Below are positions 24,079 to 32,505 of a DNA stretch of 64,000 bases, one piece after another (the first letter of the stretch is position 1; each line of letters begins with the position of its first letter). Source of the stretch: Actinomycetospora endophytica (lineage in GTDB: Bacteria; Actinomycetota; Actinomycetes; Mycobacteriales; Pseudonocardiaceae); the NCBI RefSeq assembly GCF_021026375.1, contig NZ_JAJNDB010000007.1, positions 62,001-126,000 of the forward strand, written 5' to 3'. The position numbers were made by a program, and so were the translations under genes. The notes under the pieces are model-generated. The model saw only the letters and a list, made by a program, of their open reading frames with translations. It was not told the DNA's origin and did no database searches.

Positions 24079-27000
24079 CCGGCCCGGTGGATCGTCGCCT
24101 GCTCCGCCTCGCGCGCCCGGCGCTGCCCGGGGTGGCGGCGCAGGTCGTGCTGGGCGGCCTCGGCGCGCTCGCGGACGCGACGGCGCTGGTGGCCGCGGGG
24201 CTGCTGGTCGCGGCGCTCGTCGGGGGCGGGGCGAGCACGACGACCCCGCTCGTGGCGCTGGCCGCGGCCCTCGTCGTGCGGGCGTTCGTCGCGACGGTGA
24301 CGCCGCGCGTGGCGGCCGGCACCGCGGGTCGCGTCGTCGAACCGTTGCGCGAGAACCTGCTCGACGCGCGGGACCCGGACGCCGAGCGCCGCGACCCGGG
24401 CGGCCGGATGCGCCGCGAGCTGGCGTCGGGCGGGATCGACGACCTGCGCGCCTGGTTCACCGCCTACCTCCCGGCGGTGGTGCTCGCGGTGGTGCTGCCG
24501 CCGGTGGTGCTGGTGGCGCTGGTCGTCGTCGACCCGCCGTCGGCGCTCGTCGTCGCCCTGACCCTGCCGCTGCTGCCGGTCTTCGCGGCGCTGGTCGGGT
24601 GGGCGACCCGGGCGCGCGCGGCCCGGCAGTGGGCGGCCGGGGAGCGGCTGGCCGGCCACGTGCTCGACGTCGTCACCGGGCTCGCGACGCTGCGGGTGTT
24701 CGGGCGCGCCCGTCGTCAGGTCGACGAGGTGGCGCGGCTCGGGGAGGCGCACCGGCGCGCGACCGGCTCGGTGCTGCGCACGGCGTTCCTGTCGACGACC
24801 GCGCTGGACCTGGTCGCGACGGTGTCGGTCGGGCTGGTCGCGGTGTCGGCCGGGCTGCGGGTGGTGGACGGGTCGCTGGGGCTCGGGCCCGCGCTCGTCG
24901 CGATCCTGCTGGCGCCGGAGGCCTTCCGACCCATCCGTGAGGTGGGCGCGCGGTTCCACGACACGGCCAAGGCCGGCGTGGCCGCCGCCCATGTGAACGG
25001 ATTCGGTCGCTCCGACGACCACATTCGTTCACATGGCGCTCGCGCCTCGAACCTGCGCGTCCGCTACCCCGGGCGGCGCGCCGATGCGCTGCGCCTGGAC
25101 CGCCTCGACGTCGCGCCCGGCGAGCTGGTCGCGCTCGCCGGCGAGTCCGGTGCGGGCAAGACCACGCTGCTGCGGGTCCTCTCCGGCGCCGTCCGCGCCG
25201 ACGCGGGCACCGCCGTCGTCGGGGACCCGCTGTTCCTGCTCCCGCAGCGCCCGACGCTGCCGCACGCCCGGACCGTGGGCGAGGCCCTCGGCGACGTCCC
25301 CCGCGTCAGGATGCTCGCCGTCCTGGGTGCGCTCGACCTGCCGCTCGACCCGGACGACCCCCTCGCCGACGAGGGCACCTCGCTCTCCGCGGGCCAGCGC
25401 GAACGGCTGGCGCTGGCCCGGGTGCTGCTCGCTCTCGAAGCCACCCCGCACGCCACCGTGCTCCTCGACGAGCCGACCGCCCACCTCGATCCCGCCATCG
25501 AGGCCCGGGTCCTCGACCTCCTGCGGGCCGCGGCCGGGCGGGGCGCCGCGGTCCTGCTCGTGGCGCACCGGCCGGCCGCGCTGGCCGCCGCGGACCGGGT
25601 GGTCACGCTCGAGCGCCCACCCGCCGAGGCGGCCGCGGGGCACGCCCGAGCGCCGCGGGATCGGCAGGGTTCGGAGCCGGCGCCGCACAGGGCGGAACGC
25701 CGGGGGACGACGGCCGCCGGGGTCGCCCTGGGTGCCGCGGCGGTGCTGGCCGGGCTGCTGCTCACCGCGGCGTCGACGTGGTTGATCGTGCGCGCCGACG
25801 CCCGCCCGCCGGTGCTCACGCTGTCGATCGCGGTCGTGCTCGTGCGCGCCGCGGCGGTGCTGCGTCCGCTGCTGCGCCACCTCGAACGGCTCGTGGTGCA
25901 CGACGGCGCGCTCGCCCGGGTCGCGGGCTGGCGCCGCGCCCTGGTGGCCGTGCTCGTCGACCGGGTCCCCGGCGCGGTCGCGGGCCGGCGCGGCGAGCTG
26001 CTCGCGCGGGCGGTCGAGGACGTCGACACTCGGCTCGACGGCCTGGTCCGCGGGCGGCAGCCGCTGCTGGTGGCCGCGGTCGTCGTGCCGGTCGTGCTGG
26101 TGGTCGCGTGGGCGGCGGTCCCGACGACGGTGCCCGCGCTCGCCCTGGGGCTCGGGGTCGCGGCGGTGGTGGTCCCCGCGGTCGCCGCGCTCGGCGCACG
26201 TCGTGACGGGCGGGCGCTCGACGCGGCGGGGGAGCGGCTGCGCGCCGCGGTCGTCGAGACGGTGGCCGCGCGCGAGGAGCTCGCCGCCCGCGACCGCGAC
26301 GAGGTGCTCGCCGTCCCGCGGGCCCGCGCCGCCGCGCTCGACGCCGCCCGTCGTCGGGCCGCCGGCCGGGAGGGCCGGCTCGACGGCGCCGCCCACCTGG
26401 GCCTCGCCGTCGCGACCCTCGGGGCCGCGCTCGCGGCGATCGGCCTGGGTCCCACGGCCCCGCCCGAGCTCGTCGGGATCGTCGTGCTGCTGCCGACGGC
26501 GCTGGCCGGGACGGTGCTCGCGCTGCCGGGTGCCGCGCGGGCGGCGGTGCGGGGCGCGCAGGCGCGGCAGCGGATCACCGCGCTCGGGGCGACGCCCGTC
26601 CCCGCCGTCGAACCGGCCCGCCCGCGCGCGCTGCCCGCAGCCAGTGACCTGCGGATCCGGGGGCTGACGGCCGGCTGGGCGGACACCACCGCGCTGCGCG
26701 GGGTCGACCTCGACCTGCCGGCCGGGGCACGCGTCGCGGTGACGGGGGCGTCCGGGTCGGGCAAGTCGACGCTCGCGGCGGTGCTGCTGCGCCTGCTGGA
26801 CCCGACGGCGGGCACCGTCATCCTCGGCGGGGTGCCGCTGGACGAGCTGGCCGGCGACGACGTCCGCCGCCGCGTCGGCCTGCTCGGCGACGCCGACCAC
26901 GTCTTCACCGCGAGCGTCCGCGCGAACCTGCTGCTCGCCGCACCCGACGCCGACGACGACCGGCTGCTCGCCGCGCTGCGCCGGGTCCGGCTGGGCGGCT

Positions 27001-27317
27001 GGGTCGACGGGCTCGAGGAGGGGCTGGACACCGTCGTCGGCCCGGACAGCATCTCCGGGGGTGAGCGGCGCCGGCTGGCCGCGGCACGCGTCGTGCTCGC
27101 TGCCCCGGCCGTCGTCGTGCTCGACGAGCCCACCGAGGGCCTCGACACCGAGACCGCCGAGGCGCTGATGGCCGACCTGCTCGACACCCCCGCGACGGTG
27201 CTGCTGCTGACCCACCGGCCCGAGGGGCTGGACCGGATGGACTCGGTGCTCGAGCTCGCCGACGGTCGGCTGTTCTCGCCCGCACGAGGGGAACCCTCGG
27301 TCGCTCTAGCGGGCTGA
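24075..27317 (+). CDS. cydDC: Fused CydD-CydC ABC exporter
   Basis: CydDC exports thiols (glutathione/cysteine-type) and is needed to assemble cytochrome bd. Here CydD and CydC are one 1080-residue chain: membrane domain 1 (~1-300), ATPase 1 (GESGAGKTT ~residue 359, signature LSAGQRERLALARVLL), membrane domain 2 (~545-840) and ATPase 2 (GASGSGKST ~895, signature SGGERRRLAAARVVL). The start GTG overlaps the cydB stop. A complete three-hairpin element (24978-25047) lies in frame at the CydD membrane-domain/ATPase junction, encoding about AAHVNGFGRSDDHIRSHGAR. The first ATPase is compact but keeps Walker B LLDEPTAHLD. Confidence 0.93.
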   Translation: MTGPVDRRLLRLARPALPGVAAQVVLGGLGALADATALVAAGLLVAALVGGGASTTTPLVALAAALVVRAFVATVTPRVAAGTAGRVVEPLRENLLDARDPDAERRDPGGRMRRELASGGIDDLRAWFTAYLPAVVLAVVLPPVVLVALVVVDPPSALVVALTLPLLPVFAALVGWATRARAARQWAAGERLAGHVLDVVTGLATLRVFGRARRQVDEVARLGEAHRRATGSVLRTAFLSTTALDLVATVSVGLVAVSAGLRVVDGSLGLGPALVAILLAPEAFRPIREVGARFHDTAKAGVAAAHVNGFGRSDDHIRSHGARASNLRVRYPGRRADALRLDRLDVAPGELVALAGESGAGKTTLLRVLSGAVRADAGTAVVGDPLFLLPQRPTLPHARTVGEALGDVPRVRMLAVLGALDLPLDPDDPLADEGTSLSAGQRERLALARVLLALEATPHATVLLDEPTAHLDPAIEARVLDLLRAAAGRGAAVLLVAHRPAALAAADRVVTLERPPAEAAAGHARAPRDRQGSEPAPHRAERRGTTAAGVALGAAAVLAGLLLTAASTWLIVRADARPPVLTLSIAVVLVRAAAVLRPLLRHLERLVVHDGALARVAGWRRALVAVLVDRVPGAVAGRRGELLARAVEDVDTRLDGLVRGRQPLLVAAVVVPVVLVVAWAAVPTTVPALALGLGVAAVVVPAVAALGARRDGRALDAAGERLRAAVVETVAAREELAARDRDEVLAVPRARAAALDAARRRAAGREGRLDGAAHLGLAVATLGAALAAIGLGPTAPPELVGIVVLLPTALAGTVLALPGAARAAVRGAQARQRITALGATPVPAVEPARPRALPAASDLRIRGLTAGWADTTALRGVDLDLPAGARVAVTGASGSGKSTLAAVLLRLLDPTAGTVILGGVPLDELAGDDVRRRVGLLGDADHVFTASVRANLLLAAPDADDDRLLAALRRVRLGGWVDGLEEGLDTVVGPDSISGGERRRLAAARVVLAAPAVVVLDEPTEGLDTETAEALMADLLDTPATVLLLTHRPEGLDRMDSVLELADGRLFSPARGEPSVALAG
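24978..25047. repeat. 70-bp three-hairpin element, copy 4, inside cydDC
   Basis: The core 24993-25032 is 40 bp (left half GTGAACGGATTCGGTCGCTC, right half CGACGACCACATTCGTTCAC). The left flank is GTGGCCGCCGCCCAT and the right flank, read on the other strand, AGGCGCGAGCGCCAT. It is the only copy in a coding region and is translated through without a stop; its core resembles the copy at 40641. Confidence 0.75.
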
Positions 27318-27329
27318 GGGTTCCCCTCG
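27285..27329. terminator. Bidirectional hairpin between cydDC and marR
   Basis: CGAGGGGAACCCTC (27285-27298) pairs perfectly with GAGGGTTCCCCTCG (27316-27329) around a 17-base loop. It overlaps the last codons of cydDC, whose TGA is at 27315-27317, and lies 24 bases before the end of the convergent MarR gene. It can serve both genes. Confidence 0.7.
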
Positions 27330-27352
27330 GGCGGGGAGTTCGGCCGGTTCCG

Positions 27353-27856
27353 TCAGGTGAAGTCGCCCGCGGCCTGCCGGACCTTCGCGAGCAGCGCCGT
27401 CAGCGACGTCACCTCGTCCTCGGAGAGCCCGACGAGCCCGAACCCGATCTCCATCACGGACCCGGTCGCCTCCTCGCCGCGGCGCCGGCCCGCCTCGGTG
27501 ATCTCGACGAGGGTGGTGCGCTTGTCGGTCGGGTGCGGCTGCCGGCGGACCAGCTCGGCGCCCTCGAGGCGGTCGACGATGTTGGTGATCGACGTCGGGT
27601 GCAGCTGGAGCCGCTGGCCCATGAGGCTCATCGGCAGCGCGCCCGTCTTGGAGAAGCGCAGCAGCACGAGCGCCTCGTAGCGGGCGAAGGTCAGCTCGTG
27701 GGGGCGCAGGGCCGCGTCGACGGCCTGCTGGAGGATCTGCTGGACCCGGAACACGCCGGTCACGGCGGCCATCGGGGCCGACTCGCCGATCCGCCTCGAC
27801 CAGATCTGTGCGGCCCGCTCGATCGGGTCGAACGGCAGGGGATCGGACGTGGCCAT
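27353..27856 (-). CDS. MarR family transcriptional regulator
   Basis: The 167-residue winged-helix protein has the MarR DNA-binding core: LTFARYEALVLLRFSKTGALPMSLMGQRLQLHPTSITNIVDRLEGAELVRRQPHPTDKRTTLVEIT (residues ~54-120; here in full family order of helix, recognition helix and wing with DKR). These repressors respond to small phenolic or acyl ligands. It is divergent from the thiamine-binding gene, with only 41 bases between the starts, so both may be controlled together. No operator dyad stands out in that interval. Confidence 0.9.
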   Translation of the reverse strand: MATSDPLPFDPIERAAQIWSRRIGESAPMAAVTGVFRVQQILQQAVDAALRPHELTFARYEALVLLRFSKTGALPMSLMGQRLQLHPTSITNIVDRLEGAELVRRQPHPTDKRTTLVEITEAGRRRGEEATGSVMEIGFGLVGLSEDEVTSLTALLAKVRQAAGDFT

Positions 27857-27897
27857 CAGGGGCGGAATCTAGCAGTGAGCGGTGGCAGGCTGGGACG

Positions 27898-28215
27898 ATG
27901 ATCGTCGCCTTCAGCGTCGCGCCGTCCGGCCCCGCACCGGACGCGCCGGACGGAGCCGTGTCGGACTCGGTCAGCGAAGCCGTCGCGGCCGCGGTGCGCG
28001 TGGTCCGCGAGTCCGGGCTCCCGCACGAGACGTCCTCGATGTTCACCTCGATCGAGGGCGAGTGGGACGAGGTGATGGACGTGGTCAAGCGGGCCACCGA
28101 GGCGGTCGGCCGGTACGGCTCGCGCGTCTCGCTGGTGCTCAAGGCCGACATCCGGCCCGGGTGGACCGGGCAGCTGTCGGCAAAGGTGGCGCGGGTCGAG
28201 CAGCACCTCGGCTGA
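27898..28215 (+). CDS. MTH1187/YkoF-type thiamine-binding protein
   Basis: The 105-residue protein belongs to the MTH1187 (DUF77) family: MIVAFSVAPSG at the start, VVRESGLPHETSSMFTSIEGEWDEVMDVVKRA in the middle, and RVSLVLKADIRPG near the end. The family forms ferredoxin-like dimers or tetramers that bind thiamine or a similar cation; the physiological role is unclear. The conserved TSIEGEWDEV segment contains the ligand-proximal acidic residues. It starts 41 bases from the divergent MarR gene. Nothing around it suggests a thiamine pathway. Confidence 0.88.
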   Translation: MIVAFSVAPSGPAPDAPDGAVSDSVSEAVAAAVRVVRESGLPHETSSMFTSIEGEWDEVMDVVKRATEAVGRYGSRVSLVLKADIRPGWTGQLSAKVARVEQHLG

Positions 28216-28269
28216 GGCCCTGCACCTGGCCTGACGCGCTGCGCTGCACCTCCTGGCAGGATTGGGCAC

Positions 28270-29307
28270 GTGGCACGACCCGATCCCCGCCAGCAGGCCG
28301 CGCAGGCGGCCGCCATGTCCTCCTCGATGGCCGGGGCCGTCGACCTCTCCGGGCTCAAGGCCCGCGCCGAACAGCGCGGTTCCGCCCCGCGCGGCGCGGC
28401 CCCCGGCGGCGCCGCGGCGCCGCCCGCGGGCGGTGACGGCGCACCCGTCGTCGAAGGGGCGCCCCCGCCCGCCGGCGGGCACGTCATCGAGGTCACCGAG
28501 GACAACTTCCAGACCGAGGTCCTCGAGCGGTCGATGACGGTGCCGGTCGTCGTCGACCTGTGGGCCGAGTGGTGCCAGCCGTGCAAGCAGCTCTCGCCGA
28601 CGCTGGAGAAGCTCGCGGCCGAGGGCGGCGGCGCGTGGATCCTCGCGACGGTCGACGTCGACGCGAATCCGCGCATCGCGCAGATGTTCCAGGTGCAGTC
28701 GATCCCGACGGTGTACGTCGTGGTCGCGCAGCAGCCGGTCACCTCGTTCAACGGGGTGCAGCCCGAGCCCGAGCTGCGCTCCTGGATCGGCCAGATCCTC
28801 GACGCGCTGCGCGAGCGGATGCCCGCCATCGCCGAGGCGGAGGCCCGCGCCGGCCAGGACGGCGGGGGCGAGCCGGCCGAGCCCGCGCCCGAGCCGGAGG
28901 ACCCCCGGTTCACCGCCGCCGAGGACGCCCTCGAGCGCGGCGACTACGACGCGGCGGTGTTCGCCTACGAGAACATCCTCGCCGAGGAGCCCGCGAACAC
29001 CGAGGCCCAGGCCGCGCTCGCGCAGGTCCGGTTCATGTCCCGCGCCGAGCAGGCCGACCCGTCCGCGGTGACGCGGGCCGACGCCGCCCCCGACGACGTC
29101 GAGGCCCAGAAGGCGGCCGCCGACGCCGAGCTGGCCGCGGGTCAGGTCGAGGCCGCGTTCGACCGGCTGGTGAAGACCGTCCAGCGGACCGCCGGCGACG
29201 ACCGGGACGCCGCCCGGGAGCACCTCGTCGGGCTGTTCGAGCTGTTCGCGGCCGACGACCCGCGGGTCACCGCGTCGCGGCGGGCCCTCGCCCGGGCGCT
29301 CTACTAG
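28270..29307 (+). CDS. Thioredoxin-domain protein with TPR-like C-terminus (CnoX-like)
   Basis: The 345-residue protein has a Pro/Gly/Ala-rich N-terminal linker (1-70), a thioredoxin domain (71-175) with the active site WCQPC (C102, C105) and cis-Pro in SIPTVYV, then an acidic linker and tetratricopeptide-like helices (205-345, [34 protein letters not shown]). This is the CnoX/YbbN layout, a cytosolic chaperedoxin that protects proteins from over-oxidation. The GTG start at 28270 encodes [16 protein letters not shown]. tuberculosis Rv1324 sits in the same synteny block. It converges with the membrane protein gene, overlapping by four bases. Confidence 0.93.
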   Translation: MARPDPRQQAAQAAAMSSSMAGAVDLSGLKARAEQRGSAPRGAAPGGAAAPPAGGDGAPVVEGAPPPAGGHVIEVTEDNFQTEVLERSMTVPVVVDLWAEWCQPCKQLSPTLEKLAAEGGGAWILATVDVDANPRIAQMFQVQSIPTVYVVVAQQPVTSFNGVQPEPELRSWIGQILDALRERMPAIAEAEARAGQDGGGEPAEPAPEPEDPRFTAAEDALERGDYDAAVFAYENILAEEPANTEAQAALAQVRFMSRAEQADPSAVTRADAAPDDVEAQKAAADAELAAGQVEAAFDRLVKTVQRTAGDDRDAAREHLVGLFELFAADDPRVTASRRALARALY

Positions 29308-30338
29308 GCGCCTCGGGCCACGTGGCGGTCCAGCCGCCGCAGCGCCAGGACGGTCGCGGCCAGCACGACCGCCGCGATCGCCGTGGACAGGGCCGCGGAT
29401 CCCCCGACGATGCCGCTCGCCGCGGCGTTCACGGTGTGGGCGACGAGGGCGCCGCCGATGAGCCAGATGCGGTGGTGGTCGTCGAACCCGTCGGTCGCGC
29501 ACCAGCGGGCCACCCGCCACCCGACGGCGACGGCGACCCCGAGTGCGGCGACCATCGGGATCCAGACCCAGGCGCCGCTGCCCACCGCGGGGTGCCCGGA
29601 GTCCGGGCCCAGCGGCCAGATGAGCCCGAGGAACACCAGGGTGGTCACGCCGGAGACCAGGGCGGCCGTGCGCGGGCCGGGTGGGCTCACGACCGGCGAC
29701 GGACGCACGGGCCCGAGTCGTGGCAGCACCGCCAGCGCCAGGGTGGCCAGCACGGCGATCGCGGCCAGGAAGCCGACGAGCGCGGACCAGGGCAGGTGGT
29801 ACCCGGGATCCTGGGAGGCCGGGAAGGCCCGGACCAGCGCCACCCCCACGACGAAGACGCCCGCCGTGACGACGAGGCCGCGCCGGTGGTGATAGGGCCG
29901 CGGTCCGTGCTCCCGGAACATCATCTCGGTGAGCGCGATCGGGATCAGCACCGTGAACACCAGGTGGTACCCGAGCTGGGCCTCCCAGAAGGTCGTGTTC
30001 AGGCCGAGCACCCGCGGCCCCCAGTCCGCCGCCGTGTAGAGGTGGGTGCTCGTGAGGTCCTGCAGCCCGATCCCGTCCTCCGCCAGCTCGTAGGCCAGCC
30101 CGAGGACGAGCATCCCGGGCCATCCGGTTCCGCTGCGGCGGGCGAGCTCGCGCACCAGCAGCGCCCCGCCGCCGTACATCGGCACGAGCAGCAGGAGCCC
30201 GAGCCAGATGAAGGGGGTCGAGATGCCGCTGAAGGTCGCCTCGGCGGACAACGGGGCGAGCGCGACCAGCGTCCAGGCGGCCCGCCGGTCCGTGACGGTC
30301 CGCACGCGGCGGTCGACGGGTTCCGTCGTCGTGGTCAT
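29304..30338 (-). CDS. Polytopic membrane protein controlled by adjacent TetR regulator
   Basis: The 344-residue protein has about nine transmembrane helices and a short basic C-terminus; I cannot name a family. Notable loops are [22 protein letters not shown] and [33 protein letters not shown] between helices. I chose ATG 30338 because AAGGGAGGG lies just upstream and the operator TTACTTGTGTAAGTAA is 14 bases before it, which rules out the longer open frame. It is divergent from a TetR gene, a classic regulator-membrane protein pair, so transport or resistance is possible but not shown. Confidence 0.75.
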   Translation of the reverse strand: MTTTTEPVDRRVRTVTDRRAAWTLVALAPLSAEATFSGISTPFIWLGLLLLVPMYGGGALLVRELARRSGTGWPGMLVLGLAYELAEDGIGLQDLTSTHLYTAADWGPRVLGLNTTFWEAQLGYHLVFTVLIPIALTEMMFREHGPRPYHHRRGLVVTAGVFVVGVALVRAFPASQDPGYHLPWSALVGFLAAIAVLATLALAVLPRLGPVRPSPVVSPPGPRTAALVSGVTTLVFLGLIWPLGPDSGHPAVGSGAWVWIPMVAALGVAVAVGWRVARWCATDGFDDHHRIWLIGGALVAHTVNAAASGIVGGSAALSTAIAAVVLAATVLALRRLDRHVARGA

Positions 30339-30351
30339 GCACCCTCCCTTA

Positions 30352-30367
30352 TTACTTGTGTAAGTAA
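30352..30367. promoter_or_regulatory. TetR operator dyad
   Basis: TTACTTGTGTAAGTAA is an inverted repeat with six-base arms (TTACTT/AAGTAA) and a four-base centre. It lies between the divergent membrane protein gene (start 30338) and TetR gene (start about 30436), directly upstream of the former's ribosome binding site. This is the expected place and shape for a TetR operator. Confidence 0.8.
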
Positions 30368-30435
30368 CAAGACCACCGTAGCGCACCGCGCCGCGGCGAC
30401 GACCGGCGGTGCCCGATCGGGTAGAAACCCGGGTC

Positions 30436-31104
30436 GTGGCTGACACGGGGGGCAGGCGACGGCTCTCGCCCGAGGCCCGCCGTCGCGAGATCGTCGCCGC
30501 GACCATCGAGACGGTCGCCGCGCTGGGCTACCGGTCGGCGTCGTTCGCGAAGATCGCGGAGCGCAGCGGGCTGAGCAGCACCCGGCTGATCTCGTACCAC
30601 TTCGCCGGCCGCGACGCGCTGATGTCCGCGACGGTCGACCAGGTGTACGGCGAGCTCGACGCGCATCTCACGGCGCGCCTGGCCGAGGCCGAGGATCCCC
30701 GCGTCGAGCTGGCCGCGTACGTGCGGGCCGTCGTCGGGTTCGTCGGTGAGCACCGGGTCGAGATGCAGGCGATGACGCGCATCTTCGTCGGCTTCCGCGA
30801 CGAGGCGGGGGAGAGCCGCACCTTCCGGCCGGCCGCGGACGAGCAGACGATCGGCGCGGTGGAGGACATCCTGCGGCGGGGCCAGGAGGTCGGCCGGTTC
30901 CGGGCCTTCGACCCGTTCGTCATGGCCTCGGTCATCCAGCGGTCGGTCGACGGGCTGCCGTTCCTGATCGAGACCCGCCCCGATCTCGACCTCGCCGCCT
31001 ACGCCGAGGAGCTCGTCGAGACCTTCGACCTCGCCACCCGCCGCGACGGGCCGGAGTCCGACGACGGGGTCAGTTCCCCAGGCAGCGACCGGCGCCCGCG
31101 CTGA
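30436..31104 (+). CDS. TetR family transcriptional regulator
   Basis: The 222-residue protein starts with the TetR helix-turn-helix: RRREIVAATIETVAALGYRSASFAKIAERSGLSSTRLISYHFAGRDALMSATV (residues ~14-66), with the conserved YHF after the recognition helix. The C-terminal ligand domain is all helical. I chose GTG 30436; an in-frame GTG at 30409 adds nine residues without better support. Its last 35 bases overlap the end of the convergent metallopeptidase gene. It probably represses the divergent membrane protein gene and itself through the dyad at 30352. Confidence 0.9.
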   Translation: MADTGGRRRLSPEARRREIVAATIETVAALGYRSASFAKIAERSGLSSTRLISYHFAGRDALMSATVDQVYGELDAHLTARLAEAEDPRVELAAYVRAVVGFVGEHRVEMQAMTRIFVGFRDEAGESRTFRPAADEQTIGAVEDILRRGQEVGRFRAFDPFVMASVIQRSVDGLPFLIETRPDLDLAAYAEELVETFDLATRRDGPESDDGVSSPGSDRRPR

Positions 31105-32437
31105 CGCCCTGGCGGAAGTCGGCGATCCGGGCGTAGGCGCCGCCCGCGGCGGAGACGCCGTCGGTGCCGCGGGCGGCGGAGTCGTCGCGCTGCAGGACGC
31201 CGACGGCCTCGTCGAGGTCGCCGGGGGAGAGGCTGAAGTCGGCGCCGGGCTTCCCGACGTCACCGGTGTAGGCGCCCGCCAGGCACAGCGCGGTGCTGCC
31301 GGCCTGGGCGCCCGTCGTCGGCCGGCCCAGCGCGGCCAGCGCGGCCATCGCGTACCGGGACGCGAGCACCGTGCCGCTGGCGTAGTCACCGATGCCGTCG
31401 TGGATTCGCGCGAGCGCCCGGTCGTCGACGGCCAGCGTCGCGGGGGTGCCCGCGCAGAGGTCGACCGCGTCCGGGCCGCAGCCGGTCTGGCCCTCCCGGA
31501 TCGTCGGCGGGGTCCACTGCCTGCCGCGCTGGCGGACGAGCCCGCCGAAATAGCGGTCGAGGTCGGTGCCCATGGACCGCAGCAGGTCGGGCAGCGGCAG
31601 GTTCCCGCCGCTCTGGGCGTCGGAGAGGGTCGCGAACGACTGCTGGGTGAAGGTGCGGTTCTGCAGTGTCATGCCCGCACAGGCCGACGGCCCGCCGTCG
31701 TAGCCGTCCTGGAACGAGGAGACGCGGTCGAACGCGTTCCCGTGCGCGCGGTCGTCCCCGGCGTCCGTCCCGACCGGGTCCCGGAAGGTGATCAGCGCAC
31801 TCATCGCGGCGTCGATGCCGCGGTCCCCGGTGCGGAGGTCGGGGGTGGCGCCGTCGTGCACGGCGCGCAGGAAGCCGCCGGCGTAGCAGTCGGCCTGCCC
31901 CTCGGAGAGGATCGTCGGCGCCCCGGAGCTCAGCCCGGCCGCCGTCGGGGAGGAGCTCTCGAGGCGCTGCTGGACCGCGTGGCCGAACTCGTGCGCGATG
32001 ACCACGACGACGGCGGAGTCCCCGAACTTCTGGCGCAGCACCGGCAGCAGGGCCGCGCGGTCGTAGGCGATGATGTCCGCGTTCGGGCAGTAGAACGCGT
32101 TGCCCTCCACCTCGGAGGCGGCGTCGGTGCACGGCGGCCCGGGACCGTCGCGCGAGGAATCGACCGAGAAGTAGCCCTTCAACGGCGTGAACTTCGCGCC
32201 GTTCGCGAGCTTCGGGAACTGTCCGCCCCACCAGCCCTCGAGGTCGTGCAGGACCGCCGCCGCCAGCCGGTCGTCGTCGCTGCCGTCGCTGCCCTTGACG
32301 AATCCCGGGTCGACGCCCGCGGTCACCGTCCCGGACGCGAAGGCCTGCCCGTCGACCGCCGCGGCGCACCCGGAGCCGAGCAGCGCGACGGCAGCGCACA
32401 CCGCCGCCAGCAGGACCGCCCCGGATCTCCTCCGCAC
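31070..32437 (-). CDS. Secreted lipoprotein, neutral zinc metallopeptidase-like
   Basis: The 455-residue protein has a basic N-terminus, a hydrophobic core and a lipobox (AVALLGSGCAAA, modified Cys at ~residue 24), so it is predicted to be anchored outside the cell membrane. The peptidase motif HEFGH lies in VVVVIAHEFGHAVQQRLE near residue ~145, with a downstream SEGQADCYAGGF that supplies the third ligand region, as in the 'putative neutral zinc metallopeptidase' family (YpfJ-like). Several Cys suggest disulfides. GTG 32437 encodes RRRSGAVLL, giving a proper signal sequence. The substrate is unknown. Confidence 0.88.
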   Translation of the reverse strand: MRRRSGAVLLAAVCAAVALLGSGCAAAVDGQAFASGTVTAGVDPGFVKGSDGSDDDRLAAAVLHDLEGWWGGQFPKLANGAKFTPLKGYFSVDSSRDGPGPPCTDAASEVEGNAFYCPNADIIAYDRAALLPVLRQKFGDSAVVVVIAHEFGHAVQQRLESSSPTAAGLSSGAPTILSEGQADCYAGGFLRAVHDGATPDLRTGDRGIDAAMSALITFRDPVGTDAGDDRAHGNAFDRVSSFQDGYDGGPSACAGMTLQNRTFTQQSFATLSDAQSGGNLPLPDLLRSMGTDLDRYFGGLVRQRGRQWTPPTIREGQTGCGPDAVDLCAGTPATLAVDDRALARIHDGIGDYASGTVLASRYAMAALAALGRPTTGAQAGSTALCLAGAYTGDVGKPGADFSLSPGDLDEAVGVLQRDDSAARGTDGVSAAGGAYARIADFRQGVSAGAGRCLGN

Positions 32438-32505
32438 CCGCTCAGTGTGGTGGACCGGGCCCCGCGATGGTGGTCGAACGGCCGGACTCGCCCCGGGAGC
32501 GCGAC

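Noticed and set aside
27285..27329. Member of the three-hairpin family.
   Set aside because: It has a 17-base loop and no mini-hairpin flanks, so it is treated as a bidirectional terminator.
30339..30506. Longer N-terminus of the membrane protein at 29304.
   Set aside because: It would run through the operator and the divergent TetR start, while ATG 30338 has a strong ribosome binding site.
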